DNA from: Varanus komodoensis
Taxonomy: Eukaryota > Chordata > Lepidosauria > Squamata > Varanidae
DNA: 64,000 nt
NCBI RefSeq assembly: GCF_004798865.1
Contig: NW_025336565.1
Location: 1,157,495-1,221,494 of the forward strand
Direction: 5' to 3'
Below, piece by piece: positions 10,601 through 32,435 of the stretch (position 1 is the stretch's first letter; each line of letters opens with the position of its first letter). The notes under the pieces are model-generated. The model did not search any database. It saw only the letters and a program-made list of their open reading frames with translations, and had not been told where the DNA came from. Position numbers and translations under genes: made by a program.

Positions 10601-13600
10601 GCCTGGATTTTCGCTTCTTATTTATTCTGCTCTTAGTATATTTGGCTTTATAGTTGTCAGGACTGCTGTTTTGAAGTTTTCACTGATGTGTCGGATTTCA
10701 GATACTGGCGTCATTTTAATATCTGCGCTAATTTAGATGTTATGCTGCTTTGGGGGAACGTTGTCTTGAAATGCGGCATGGATACCGCGGGACCTAAAAA
10801 AAGCCCTACCCCCCATGGCTGAATGTGGCAGCACAAGCAACAGACACTCCTCCTATATTTTTCCTTTCAGTCGTTAGAGTTTTAGTTTGTGTGTTTATTA
10901 TTCCTGTGTGCACGTTGAAAGCTCATACAAACAGAGAACAGGCACAACTCACTTAAACAGAAAAATGATTTATAAGTTGCAGTATTTCCCATCTGGCTGT
11001 GAAATGCAAAGAGCTGTAAGATGCCATTCCTTGAAGCGAGCTCTGCGAACGTGGCCCTTGTGCCCTCTGGGTCCCTTTCCTGGCCTTGGCCGCCTTTCCT
11101 CTGCCGTTTCCTGGCTCTCCTCCCAACAGGGCTTGGGGATCGCTGCCTCGGTGGTGCTGAGGGGGGCAGGCCAGCCCTGGGGAGACCCACAGTCAGGGAT
11201 GGCGCCGCTTCTCGTCGAACTCTCCTATCGAGGCGCTTGGGTTCTCTGGAGCAGGGCCACTGGGGTTCCTGGGGAGGAAAGGCACCCTCCCGATGGGAGC
11301 CGCTCGTCCAGAGGAGGACAGGTGGGAGTGGCCAAAGGACGGCATGACGGAGGGCACGGCCGGCCGGCTTGGAGCTGAGCTCAGGGTGGCCAGGCGGCCT
11401 GCCGAGCTCTGGGGGCTCCCGGGTGCCCCGCCTGGCTGTCCTCCTTTGCCCTGAATGAACTTGTGGCGAGGGAATTCTCCCCCATGCGAGGTGAGGCGAG
11501 GCTCTTTGGAGGGGAGCCGCTGGGCCAGAATCCCACCCTGCCCGCCCCTTCCATGCCCCTGGCAGGCACCCGGGGGGTGGGGGCTCTCGCTGGCCGGCGT
11601 CCCGGGGCTCCAGCGTCCACTCTCTTCCCTGGGCAGGATCAGCAGCTCCACGGAGCAGAGCAGCGCCTCCCGCCTCCTGAAGCGCCACCGCCGGCGGCGG
11701 AAGCAGCGCCCCCCGCGCCTGGAGCGGGTCAGTGTCCAGGCACCAGCCTCAGGCCGCCTGGGGGGCAGAGGGGCTGCGGTGGGGGGCCGCGGCAGGGAGC
11801 CCAGGTGGAGGGGCCGGGCAGACGGTGCGCCCCGTGTCCCCCGTCCTGAGTGCCGCGATTCCCGTTGCAGACCTCGTCCTTCAGCAGCGTCACGGACTCG
11901 ACCATGTCGCTCAACATCATCACCGTGACCTTGAACATGGGTGAGGGGCGATGCGCTCGGGGGGTGGAGGAGCGGTAAGAGGGGGAGGCGCGAGAAGGGT
12001 GGGGGTCCCGTGCAGGGGACCCGCCTGGCGTGGGGGAACGGGGTGCTTGCCGGGGGTGGGGGCGAAGGCCGGACCCCAAGCACGACGGGGAGCAGCGGGT
12101 GCAGGCCGGCTGGCGGCGGGCGAGCAGGGCCGTCGGTGTCCGCAGGCAGCTGCCTCGGGGAGAAGCCGGGTCTGCCGTCTCGGGAGCGCGTTGGCAGAGC
12201 TGGGGATGCGGAGGCCGCCTGCAGCGGAGGCGGGAGTGGCCGCGGGGGGCCCCCACGCCTCGCCCCGAGGCTGCCGTCCCCGCCAGGAATCCTGGCCTGA
12301 GTGCTTTTCTTCTTCCTCCCCGCCTGGCTAGAGAAGTACAATTTCCTGGGCATCTCCATCGTGGGGCAAAGCAACGAGCGGGGGGACGGCGGCATCTACA
12401 TCGGCTCCATCATGAAAGGGGGAGCCGTGGCGGCGGACGGCCGGATCGAGCCCGGGGACATGCTCCTGCAGGTGGGTCCCCGTGCCCCCCCGGCATCCCG
12501 GGGGCCGCAGGCCCTTTCCGGCCCTGCTGGCTCCCGCAGCCTGGGGGCGTGGGCCCCAGCGGCCCAGCCCGGCCCGCGGGAGGGGGCAGCGGGGCAGGGC
12601 CAGCCAGCAGTCCTCCCCAGGCCTGACAGGTGCCTCTTCCCTGGCCCAGGTGAACGACATCAACTTCGAGAACATGAGCAATGACGACGCCGTGCGGGTC
12701 CTGAGGGAGATCGTCCACAAGCCGGGGTGGGTGCCGCCCCCCCCCCAGCCTCACCGGGGGGCCGCCGGCGCCTGCCTTCTTCGTCGCACTTACCTCCCGT
12801 CTCCTTTGCAGCCCGATCGTGCTGACCGTGGCCAAGTGCTGGGACCCGTCCCCGCAGGGGTACTTCACGCTGCCTCGAAGTAAGTGGCTGGCCGGGCCCC
12901 TGGCAGCCATGGGGGGGCCGGCGGCTCCGTCAGGCCGTTGCGAGCGCCGGCTGGGTCCAGCCCTGGCACGGGGGGATTGACGTGGCTCCCCGCTGGAGGC
13001 TGACAGAGGATTGCCAAGCGGGCCCGCTTGCCGGGGGGCTGGCTCCAGCCTGGGGTGTGCCGGGGGCTTCGGCGTGGGCACGCCGGGTTCTTCGGGAGCC
13101 TTCCGAGCCGGTCGCCGCTGTTTCTGCCCAGACGAGCCCATCCAGCCCATCGACCCTGCGGCCTGGGTGTCCCACTCGGCTGCCCTGACGGGGGCCTTCG
13201 CACCGTTCCCCGGGAGCAGCTCGATGAGCACCATCACCTCGGGGACCTCGGTCGCCGAGACAGAGCGTGAGTCCCCCGTCCCGCGGCGGGATGCGGCCGG
13301 CTTTCACGAGCGTGAGCCCGGCTGCCGGGCGGGTTGCTTCGCGTGGGCGCGTTTCCCTCTGCCGGCCTTTTCCGACCTGACGCTCCCCAGTGCATGGGAC
13401 TCCGGGTGCTGTGCAGCTCTGCTGGCTGGGGATGAGGGGCTTTCCACTCCGACGCAGCTGGGGGCTGCTCTGGGGTGCCCTTTCAACCTGCAGCTTGTTC
13501 CGTCGAGCTTGCTCGTGCGAAGGAGAGTGTCCCAGGGTGTCATCCCGCCCTGCGCCTTCCCCGCCTGACCCTCCGCCGGCCCCTTCCTGAGGCAGGGACC

Positions 13601-15673
13601 AACGGCCCCGTGGCAGCCCGGTCCTCCTGAGAGGAAGCCGGCCTGCTCGGCGTGGGCCTCTGCCGGCGTCTCCGTCACGCGCTCCCGTCCTCGCCTCCGT
13701 CCCGCAGGCTTTGACGACTTCAACCTCTCCATCCACACGGACATGGCTTCCGTCACCAAGGCGATGGCCTCCCCCGAGTCTGGCCTGGAGGTCCGGGACC
13801 GCATGTGGCTGAAAATCACCATTCCCAATGCTTTCCTAGGTACCAAGCTGCAGAAGGGGCGGGGCGGGGCGGGGCGGGGGCCCTGGTGGGGCAGCGGGGG
13901 GGCCGCAGGGGGCTGGAGGGCCTCAGCCTGGGGACCCCGCCCCCGCGAGCCCTGACTGGCGCCCCCGCCGCCCCCCAGGCTCCGACGTGGTGGACTGGCT
14001 GTGCCATCATGTGGAGGGCTTCCAGGACCGCCGGGAGGCCCGCAAGTACGCCAGCAACCTGCTGAAGGCCGGCTTCATCCGCCACACGGTCAACAAGATC
14101 ACCTTCTCGGAGCAGTGCTACTACATCTTCGGCGACTTCAGCGGCTGCGAGAACTGTAAGGGGCGGTGGCCGCGGCCCTGCGGGTCCTCGGGGCCGGGCG
14201 GCCTCGTTGGGGGCCGGGGGCAGGCGCTTGCGGCCGGGGGGCCACCAAGCCGGGGGCCTTGGAAGGGGACTGGAGGGCTGCGCGGCGGGGGGACCAGCCC
14301 CCGTCGCTGAGGAGCTGTGTGGCGGGAGGGCTCACCCCGCCCTGCCTCTGGGGTCCGGCGGGCAGCCGGCCTGCCTCTCCGCGTGCGGGCTGGGTGGGCC
14401 TTGCGGGTTACGTGCCCCGCTCGCTCCGGCTCGGCCCGAGCACCGTCCTGGGAGCAGAAGGGCCCCAGCTGCGAGGCCGCCCGGGTGCAGATCCAGGCCC
14501 CAGCTGTGTGGCGCTTCCCCGGCGCAAGGCGGGCTGCTTGGCGCGGAGCCGCCGCGGGACTGGCTGGAGCCCCGGCTCCTGCCCTGCCCTGCCCTGCCCT
14601 GCCCTGCCCTGCCTGCCCGCCTTCCGCCTAGGCACCCGCCCGGCTCTTCTCGGCCACTGATGCCGGGCCCTCCTCTTCCTCCAGACATGGCCAACCTCTC
14701 CCTCAACGACAACGATGGCTCGAGCGGGGCCTCCGACCAGGACACGCTGGCCCCGCTGCCGCTCCCCGGCGCCACCCCCTGGCCGCTGATGCCCACCTTC
14801 TCCTACCAGTACCCGGCGCCGCACCCCTACAGCACCCAGCCGCCCCCGTACCACGAGCTCTCCTCCTACAGCTACGGCGTGGGCAGCGCTGGCAGCCAGC
14901 ACAGCGAAGGTAGGTGGGGGCGGGGGGCGGCACTCTGCGGGCGGTTGCCCCCCATGCCGGGGCACCCAGACCCGAGTGGCCTGAGCATGGAAGGAGCGGA
15001 GTGCCGGGGGCCCCTGTGCGTCCCCCCGCCGCTGGGGCAGTTCCCGGTGGGGGGTGGGCCGCAAGGGGCAGGACGGATGGGCCGGGCTTCCTGATCCCGG
15101 GGCGGCCGTGCTCACGGCGACCTCTGCGTCTCCCGCTCCCCTCGGGGATCCCCCCCGCACGGGGTCCCCGCATCCCACGCCCCGCTGCTGTGTCTTGCAG
15201 GCAGTCGGAGCAGTGGGTCCAACCGCAGCGACGGTGGCGGGGGCAGCGGGGGCGGCCGCGGGGCCGCCAAGCACAAGGAGGAGAAGGCCGGGGCGGATTC
15301 CAAGTCGGGCAGCGGAAGCGAGTCGGAGTACTCGGCGCGCGGCGGCGGCCCGCGAGGGGGGGCCGTGGCCGGGCCCGGCGGGGAGGGGGCTGTGCCGCGC
15401 GGGCAGCACAGCCTGGGGGGCGGCAGCGTGCGCTCCCACCACTCCCTGCACGCAGCCTACGCGGCCCCCGGCGGCGTGCCCTTGGCCTACAACCCCATGG
15501 TGGTGATGATGGTGCCGCCCCCGGCCCCGGCCTCCGCCGCCGCCGCCGTGCAGCCCCCCGGCGCCCCCCCAGTGCGCGACTTGGGCTCCGTGCCCCCCGA
15601 GCTCACCGCCAGCCGCCAGTCCTTCCACATGGCGATGGGCAACCCCAGCGAGTTCTTCGTCGACGTGATGTGA
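7621..15673 (+). CDS. DVL2: Segment polarity protein dishevelled homolog DVL2
   Basis: Exons: 7621-7823, 8716-8785, 9387-9538, 9773-9882, 9999-10131, 11637-11727, 11871-11940, 12332-12471, 12650-12726, 12812-12879, 13132-13266, 13708-13839, 13979-14155, 14685-14909, 15201-15673; all GT/AG and in frame, 751 residues (human 736). DIX domain about residues 17-95 ([20 protein letters not shown]), proline-rich linker, basic [17 protein letters not shown] stretch, PDZ about 266-359 ([10 protein letters not shown]), DEP about 444-517 ([20 protein letters not shown]), Gly/Ser-rich tail and the family C-terminus [11 protein letters not shown]. It relays Wnt signals from Frizzled at the membrane: DIX polymerises and recruits Axin, PDZ and DEP bind Frizzled. 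Paralogue choice rests on [20 protein letters not shown] and neighbours. The ATG at 7621 has a gccATGg context; a second follows at 7627. Before DEP it reads [16 protein letters not shown], closer to DVL3 than to mammalian DVL2. Confidence 0.98.
7824..8715 (+). other. DVL2: DVL2 intron 1
   Basis: GC-rich 892-base intron continuing the CpG island. Only splice sites and short C-runs are evident. Confidence 0.8.
8786..9386 (+). other. DVL2: DVL2 intron 2
   Basis: A 601-base GC-rich intron. I see no exon, repeat or motif cluster in it. Confidence 0.8.
10132..11636 (+). other. DVL2: DVL2 intron 5 with AT-rich core
   Basis: The longest DVL2 intron (1.5 kb). Between about 10440 and 11000 it is AT-rich, unlike everything around it, with T-rich runs but no recognised repeat. 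The rest is GC-rich. Other DVL2 introns above 300 bases (11941-12331, 13267-13707, 14156-14684) show nothing beyond splice sites and simple GC-rich runs. Confidence 0.75.
14579..14611 (+). repeat. (CCTGC)n minisatellite in DVL2 intron 13
   Basis: Six perfect tandem five-base units immediately upstream of the exon 14 branch/acceptor region. Confidence 0.85.
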
Positions 15674-18370
15674 CCGGAGGGCGGCCCCGGATCGCCGCGG
15701 CCTCCTCTCACGAGCCTTCGCAACGCCAGACCTCTCCTGACCTCTGCGACCAACGGCCACGTGGCGGGGGGGCCTGGGCCCCTCCGTCCCCCGCCTCCCG
15801 GGGCCCCGTGGGGCACCACTGCCCTCCTGGTCGTGCCGCGGCGCCCGGGCCCGGAGGCGCCGCCGGCCCCGTGATCCCGCCGGGGAAACACGGCCGCCGT
15901 CCGTAGGCACGGGGTCGGCTCCGCGACCACACGCCTTGCCTTCGGGCCCCCCGCACCGCCTCTTGCCTTCGGGCCGAGGGTGGCCGCTTGGCTCCGCTCG
16001 GCCCCCGCGCCTTCAGGGAGGCAACGCTGGGCGGTCCGGCTGCTGCCTGGCCCGCGCCTCCGGTCCCTCGGCGGGAGGAGCCCCGGCCGCCCGTCCTTGC
16101 ACCCCTTCGCCGTCCGCGTTGGCCCCTCCGGGTCCGGGCCGCGCGGCCCCACTTGGCTTCCCAGCGGCGCCGCGCGGGCGGCCTGGGAGACTTGCGCGGC
16201 CCCCGGTGCGGCTGCCCATGTGGGCCGTGGACCCGGTGGAGCGGGTGGCCTTCCCGTCCAGGCCCTCTGCCCGGGGACTCCGGCCTCGCCCCCAGAACGG
16301 CCCCGCTGGGACTTGGCCGCCCCACGTCCCGTTTCCCTTGGGCCTCACATGCCGGTGTCGATGAAGTGGCGGTTTTGCTTTGCATTTTTTACTTTAAAAA
16401 CATTAAGGGTCTTTTATTCGTTTTTTGGAGTTAAGCCAGTAACTTTCTTTTTATAGACTTTTTTTCTGTACTAAAGCCTCTCCTACCCACCCCAAGTCAG
16501 TTTTAACACTACATCCCACCCCACCCCCTAAGTGACGTATTTTTGGGGGGGGGGGGCTTGTATCTTTTCTTTCTACCGACAGCTCAGCTCTGCATTTTGA
16601 AGGGTTTGCGAAAAGGGTCCCTCGCGGTGCCTGGCGCAGGCCACGCCACGACGGCGCCATTCGCTCCCCTCCCAGTTTCGCCGCAGATGCTCTTTGTTGT
16701 TCTTGGGGGCCTGCTGCTTCCGATTAACCTGTCGACCGGTCTTCTCTGGGGGGTCACAGAGGTCACTGGAGGCAAAATTCCAGCATCCCTAACTCTGCCA
16801 GACAAGCTGTGCCCGGGCAGGCGGCATCCAGCCCCCCAGAGCCCCTTCGGCTGCAGGTCCTGCCCTCCCAGCTCGCCCTCGGCTCCCGCAGGTGCCGAGC
16901 GTGGGGCTGAGAGGGGTGGCGCGGAGCGCTGGCACTCGGGCCCCGCTGCCTGCCTCGGATGGGGCAGCTCGTCCCCGTGCGGCCTACTTCGGAGGCTCTT
17001 GGGGGGTGCCCAGGGCCACCGCACTGCTCGCCAGACGTGCCCAAGCCCCCACACAAATTGCCTACCCCAGGTCAGGCCAGTCGCACGGTTCCAGGATGCG
17101 GGATTCTCCGCAGCAGCACGTTGGCCAAGGGTCGCGGGAATCGTGCTCCAGCAAAACTGGGCCCTGCTGTGGCGAGCCGCCCTCTGAAAGTGCGCCGGGA
17201 CGCCCTCTCCCCACGTGGCGCTGTCCAAACGGGAGGAACGGCCGTCACCACAGCAGGCACGCTTGACCACAAGCCACATGCTGGGGCGCAGATGCCGTCG
17301 GACGGGGGCTGCACTGCCCTGGCTGACCCGGGGGAGGGTCTTGTGGGGGGGCGGACGGGCAAATTCCATGCTTCTGTCCAACGTGGGCACATAAGCAAAA
17401 GCGTAGCTGCCGAAATCCCGCACTTGGAACACAGCGCACGGTGGTCTAGTGGGGGAGCTTCTGAAAGGACGTTGCGGGGTTGGAAAACGTCGGGAAGGGG
17501 CAGCGGAAAAGCCAGAGTGGCTCCCCTGCGAGGAGAGCTCGCAGCAGCTGTGATCCTCCAGCTCAGGGAAGAAGGGGCTGGGGGGCCGTGACGGAGCACG
17601 GGGGGGGGTGCCCGGTGTGGCAGGGGAGGCGCGGGGCCCCCCCTCCTAATGCCAGAGCCCAGCCCGGTCGTCCCCCGGAGCTGCCCGGGCAGAATTCAGG
17701 CCGGATCCAGACACTGGACTTGATTTCCGCGGGATGCCAAGATGGCCCCCAGCCGGGCGGGCGGCAGGGCGGATTGGGCTCGCGAGGGGGGCGTCTTGGT
17801 CCTCCCAGGCCCGTGCGCTGATGGGCGCCTCCCAGCGCCCTCGGCCACCCCGTTCCCGCACCAGATGCCTACTCGGGTTAACGCAGGGGGGATGCTGGAA
17901 ATGCCTCCGTGACCTCTTGCCGCCTCCCGAGCGTTGGCCGCACGTGCCTTCCCCCGCTTCCCCCAGACCCCCTCCGGCCAGCACCCCCGCGTTGCCGCCC
18001 CCTCCAAAGCTGTGTGGCGTTCCTCATCCCGTCCGGGATCCCATCTGGGAGGAAGCGCAGTCCGGGGGGCCGGGGTGGGCAGGCCTGGCTGGCTGCTGCG
18101 TCTGCCCCATTCTGCCTCGCTGCCTCGACCAGGGTACGAACTCTGTAGTGGTGCTACCTTGCCCCAGCCAGTGTGACCCCGCAAGCGCGTCTCTAGGTAC
18201 AGCAGGAGGTGTCCCCGGGGTTGGGCCCCAAGCCTTCGGCCCTCTCATCTCCAGGGGCCCAAGCACACATGTGCGTGAGAAGTAGCAGAAAACTATTTTG
18301 TAATAACATATTTATTTTTAGCTCTTTTGTGTACAAAAAGCATTCAGTAAAAAAACCAGCGAAAACGGAA
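15674..18370 (+). other. DVL2: DVL2 3' untranslated region and flank
   Basis: After the TGA the sequence is GC-rich to about 16350, then AT-rich at 16360-16480 (a plausible first transcript end, though without AATAAA), followed by G12 at 16545-16556 and 1.7 kb of GC-rich sequence. A second AT-rich stretch at 18290-18360 carries an AGTAAA hexamer. The UTR may end at either place. Confidence 0.5.
18346..18351 (+). terminator. DVL2: Variant poly(A) signal AGTAAA, possible distal DVL2 end
   Basis: AGTAAA within a T/A-rich stretch (taataacatatttattttta upstream), 2.7 kb after the DVL2 stop. The variant hexamer and distance make it a candidate only. Confidence 0.35.
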
Positions 18371-18589
18371 GCGTGGTGGTGCCTGTTTTGTAAAGCTTCG
18401 GCGGTGGGCCTGCGAGTTGTCGGGCTGGGCCAGAGTTTGGGAGACTCTGGGCAGGAAAGCCGCTTCCATCAGGAGGAAGGCAGCACCCTGTGGTTACACA
18501 GCGGACCTAAATTTCCCGAACCTGCGAAGGCTACACATCTGGGGACCGGGACACCGAAAGAAAGCCGCCTCCACGTCTGCCTCACAAGC

Positions 18590-18880
18590 TTGGCTTCTGC
18601 CAGGTGAAGCAGCCACGGGAAGCGGGGCCTTTTCGGTGCTGGCCCTTCGGCTGTGGAACAGCCTCGTTTAACATGTTCCCTGATGCCCTCCTTGCAGCCT
18701 GCTGCCCGAGCCCTTTGAAAGCAAGCCATGTTGTCCCACGTGGCCTTGTTTTAAACCATCTTTTGACTGCACTCTGTGGCGTTAATCGGTTTTTAGCATA
18801 CACACTGCGTTTTCACGGCCTTCTGCCTGGGCAGCCACCCGAGAACCCATCCTTGTGGGGAGGCTGTGCAAAGTGAAATG
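18590..18880 (+). repeat. Dispersed squamate-type repeat, internal fragment
   Basis: The stretch gcggggccttttcggtgctg followed by ggctgtggaacagcctc is the same theme as ggccttctctgtggtggcgc..ggctgcggaacaccctcc at 62940 and ggcctgctcggtggtggcac at 60210. I treat all as one non-LTR-like family in forward orientation. Confidence 0.55.
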
Positions 18881-19612
18881 AATGCGGGGTGCTGCGAGTT
18901 GGGTTGTTGGCCGTTGTGTTATCTTCCAGACTGCACCCCCTCCCGGTTTAGGCACGGAGCTTACAGCAGAAAACCTACCGGCTCCCGGGGCCATGTCTTC
19001 GTGTTCTCATGCTGGGCTGTTGGCTATATATTCGCACATGCATCCCGAGGTTTTATTGGGAAAAGAGCCGCCGTCTTTGGAGGGTCCCAGACCCGGAGTG
19101 GGTTGTAGGGAAAGCCAAGAGAGAGACTGGAGTTGGGGAGAGCGCGCCTCTTGCCGCTTCCGGGGGAAAAGCTCCCCGAGGGAACTTGTCCCGCGAAGAG
19201 GGGCGCGCGTGGAGTCGCCCGGTGGCCCGGGCTGCCCACGGGGGACTCGCGTGGGCCGCGCACACTGCTCGAGTCGCAAGGGCACGCCTGCTCCCGTGCA
19301 TGGCTCCACGCGGCGCCCGGATCGAGCCTGCCCGGGAGCACGCCCCCTTCCGTCCAGTGGTGACGGCCAAGGCGCTCTGCACGTGGTCGGTGTCCTCGTG
19401 CTCCATCACAGTCCAGTAAAAATAAAAAGTAACGGAGACGGGCAAACCCCAGCGGGACCCTCCCCCGATTCCTCAGGGCCCGGCCCTCCCTTCCCGGAAG
19501 CCCTTCGTGGGCTCAGCCCCACTCGTGCGGGGCGTGGGGGGGGCGCCACCTGCCCGGGGCAGGGGCCACTTCGCTGGGGCCTCATACAAACCCCGAGGAG
19601 TCGGAGGGGGGA

Positions 19613-19631
19613 GGGGGGGGGGGGGGGGGGG
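19613..19631 (+). repeat. Poly-G tract (G19)
   Basis: Uninterrupted G19 about 260 bases before the ACADVL start; true length may differ from the assembly. Confidence 0.85.
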
Positions 19632-19639
19632 AACAGAGG

Positions 19640-19887
19640 GATTCTGCACATGCGCAGAAGCCCCGCGGAAACCCCCCAGCCCTGCGCCGCCGAAGGGCCC
19701 CGCCCTGCCGGGGAAGCCACGTCCCCACGCGCGGCGAACTACAGCTCCCGGCGTGCCTCGGGCGGCGGCGGCGCAGGAAACGGCCGCCCCCTCCTGGAGC
19801 CCGGCCGCGGGGCGGGGTGGGGGGAGGCGCGCCCCACAACCGGCCGCTGGGAGCGCAGCGCGCAGCGCAGGACGAGACCGGCCCGCC
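19640..19887 (+). promoter_or_regulatory. ACADVL: ACADVL promoter with NRF-1-like and ZNF143-like motifs
   Basis: CpG-rich, no TATA box. TGCACATGCGCA at 19645-19656 resembles the NRF-1 consensus (YGCGCAYGCGCR), common in nuclear genes for mitochondrial proteins. ACTACAGCTCCCGGCGTGCC at 19738-19757 fits the ZNF143 promoter consensus ACTAYRNNNCCCR. Both lie within 250 bases of the start codon, on the coding strand. Confidence 0.6.
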
Positions 19888-30861
<10,974 letters not shown>

Positions 30862-31900
30862 GACACCCCCGGGAGCGGGCGCCGGAGCCGGCGTGGCTGC
30901 TGGGGCTCTGTCCTTCCCTCCCCCTCCCCACCCTCCTGCAGAAAGAGGACTTGGGCAAAGATTCGGCGGGGAGCTTCTCGCAGCCCACTCCCGGAAGGCC
31001 GGCCGTGCTTTGAGAGAAAGTCGTGTTTCCGCTGTTTAAATGCCTTAATGCCCCCCCTAGGTGGGGGTGGAGTAAACAGCCCTGCTACAAGCCATAGTTC
31101 CAATATGGAGCTCGCCGCAAGCTTAGCCAGCCAACTACCTCCCGGCCTTGCTGCCGGCCGCGCCGAAGCAGCAGAATCGCCCGGCTTGGAAAAGCGGAGG
31201 CGGCTCCCCGCCTGCTTTTGGTGTTGATTTGGCAGCCGCTCGGATGGGAAGCATTAGCCCCAAAACCAGGCACAAGGTCTCTTGTCCCAGCTGGTGTATT
31301 TTTCTGTGAATACATATTAAATTACTTTGGCGAACGTCTGGAGCAAGAATGCAGAGCCGTTGATGTGTCGTGGACGTCGTCTGCTGGAAGTCACAGTTGG
31401 TTTAAAAATAGTCCCCCCCACGTGCAGGAAATCGGGGCATGCGACGGTGGTGCCCCGGGGAGTGGAGCGTGGCGTTTAACGCCCAGCCTGCAAGACTTTA
31501 AAAAACACAAAGAGAGCATGCAGGTTTCTAGTTCTCACTGTGGCGGAGAATAGCACGTGCATCGCTCTGGGCTATTTCTGTGAAACCTTACAAAAAAGTT
31601 TACGGAAGGAAGGATGCCTGGCACAGAGTTGGCTGTTGGGGGGCCATATTCCAGTGGGGGCCAAAACCCCCACACCTTCTAAAGGGTGAAAGTCTTTGCA
31701 TTGTTTTGTTATCCAGCCCGTGTTAAGTTCAGGCCTCAAATATAAAATGCTCATCCTAGGATGTAACTATCGGGCCACATGTGGATGATCTTTGAAGGGA
31801 GAAACTTGAGACATGCTTGCATAACCCCAATAAATCTTGCAGGGGGGGCGGGGGGTGCTGAGTGGCCCTGTTGACGCCCGTTTGGGGAGGAGTGAAGCGA
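30862..31900 (+). other. ACADVL: ACADVL 3' UTR and downstream flank
   Basis: GC-rich to 31000, then less so. Candidate poly(A) signals are AGTAAA at 31071-31076 and ATTAAA at 31316-31321; an AATAAA occurs later at about 31828. I cannot tell which is used. Confidence 0.55.
31316..31321 (+). terminator. ACADVL: Candidate poly(A) signal ATTAAA of ACADVL
   Basis: The commonest variant hexamer, in an AT-rich stretch (tttctgtgaatacatattaa) 455 bases after the stop codon. AGTAAA at 31071 is an earlier alternative. Confidence 0.5.
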
Positions 31901-32435
31901 ATTGCCCTGAGGATCTGTTTGCAGATGTTCTGAGCCTTTCTCAGAATGGGTTTTGCCAACCTTCCGGCTTCCAGATGCTGCCAGTGTTACGGGTTTCATT
32001 GGCACCATTCGGGGGGTGGCCCATCCCATAATCCAATTCACCAACGACGTTCAGAGTCACTCTCAGTCCCGAATCGGGCCCACCTGTGGAACGCGCTTGG
32101 AACCTAGGAGTTTCCCTTCCCATTTCAAATCTGGCTCCAGGGCGGCCTCGCACCGCGGTATCCGTGTTGGAGTATGCCTTCCCCCATCCCCAGTGGTTGG
32201 GGATGCTGGAAGTTGTAGTTCGACACCTCTGGGGCTCATGGAGTTGCAGACGGCTGCTTCGGAAACTGGCCTTGACTGGTGTCACTGAAGGGACTGGGAA
32301 GACTACGTCCCCCAGAATGCCTCTGGGGCAAGGCAGCGTGGCCACAATCTGCCCGGCAAATCTTTTAAGCTGGGCAGCTGTCGGGAGGTGGGGGATTAGG
32401 CGATTAGGGTTGTCCGTGTACGAACCGCTTGCGCG
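31901..32435 (+). promoter_or_regulatory. DLG4: Presumed promoter/5' UTR of the DLG4 L27 isoform
   Basis: Directly precedes the MPVKRQ start exon. It contains two opposed ACTAC-type arms (32199-32220 on the minus strand, 32302-32320 on the plus strand). No TATA box is evident. The promoter assignment follows from position only. Confidence 0.45.
32199..32320. repeat. Inverted pair of ACTAC/ZNF143-like arms
   Basis: ggggatgctggaagttgtag (32199-32218) faces ACTACGTCCCCCAGAATGC (32302-32320), about 80 bases apart. This could be one copy of the dispersed dyad element or a pair of ZNF143-type sites; it lies 116 bases before the DLG4 start codon. Confidence 0.5.

Noticed and set aside
14408-15910. 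Long minus-strand open frame (500 codons) opposite DVL2 exons 14-15
   Set aside because: It is the mirror of GC-rich DVL2 coding sequence and its composition is low-complexity Arg/Gly/Ala; no domain is visible. The same holds for long frames at 19473-20786 and 32396-33691.
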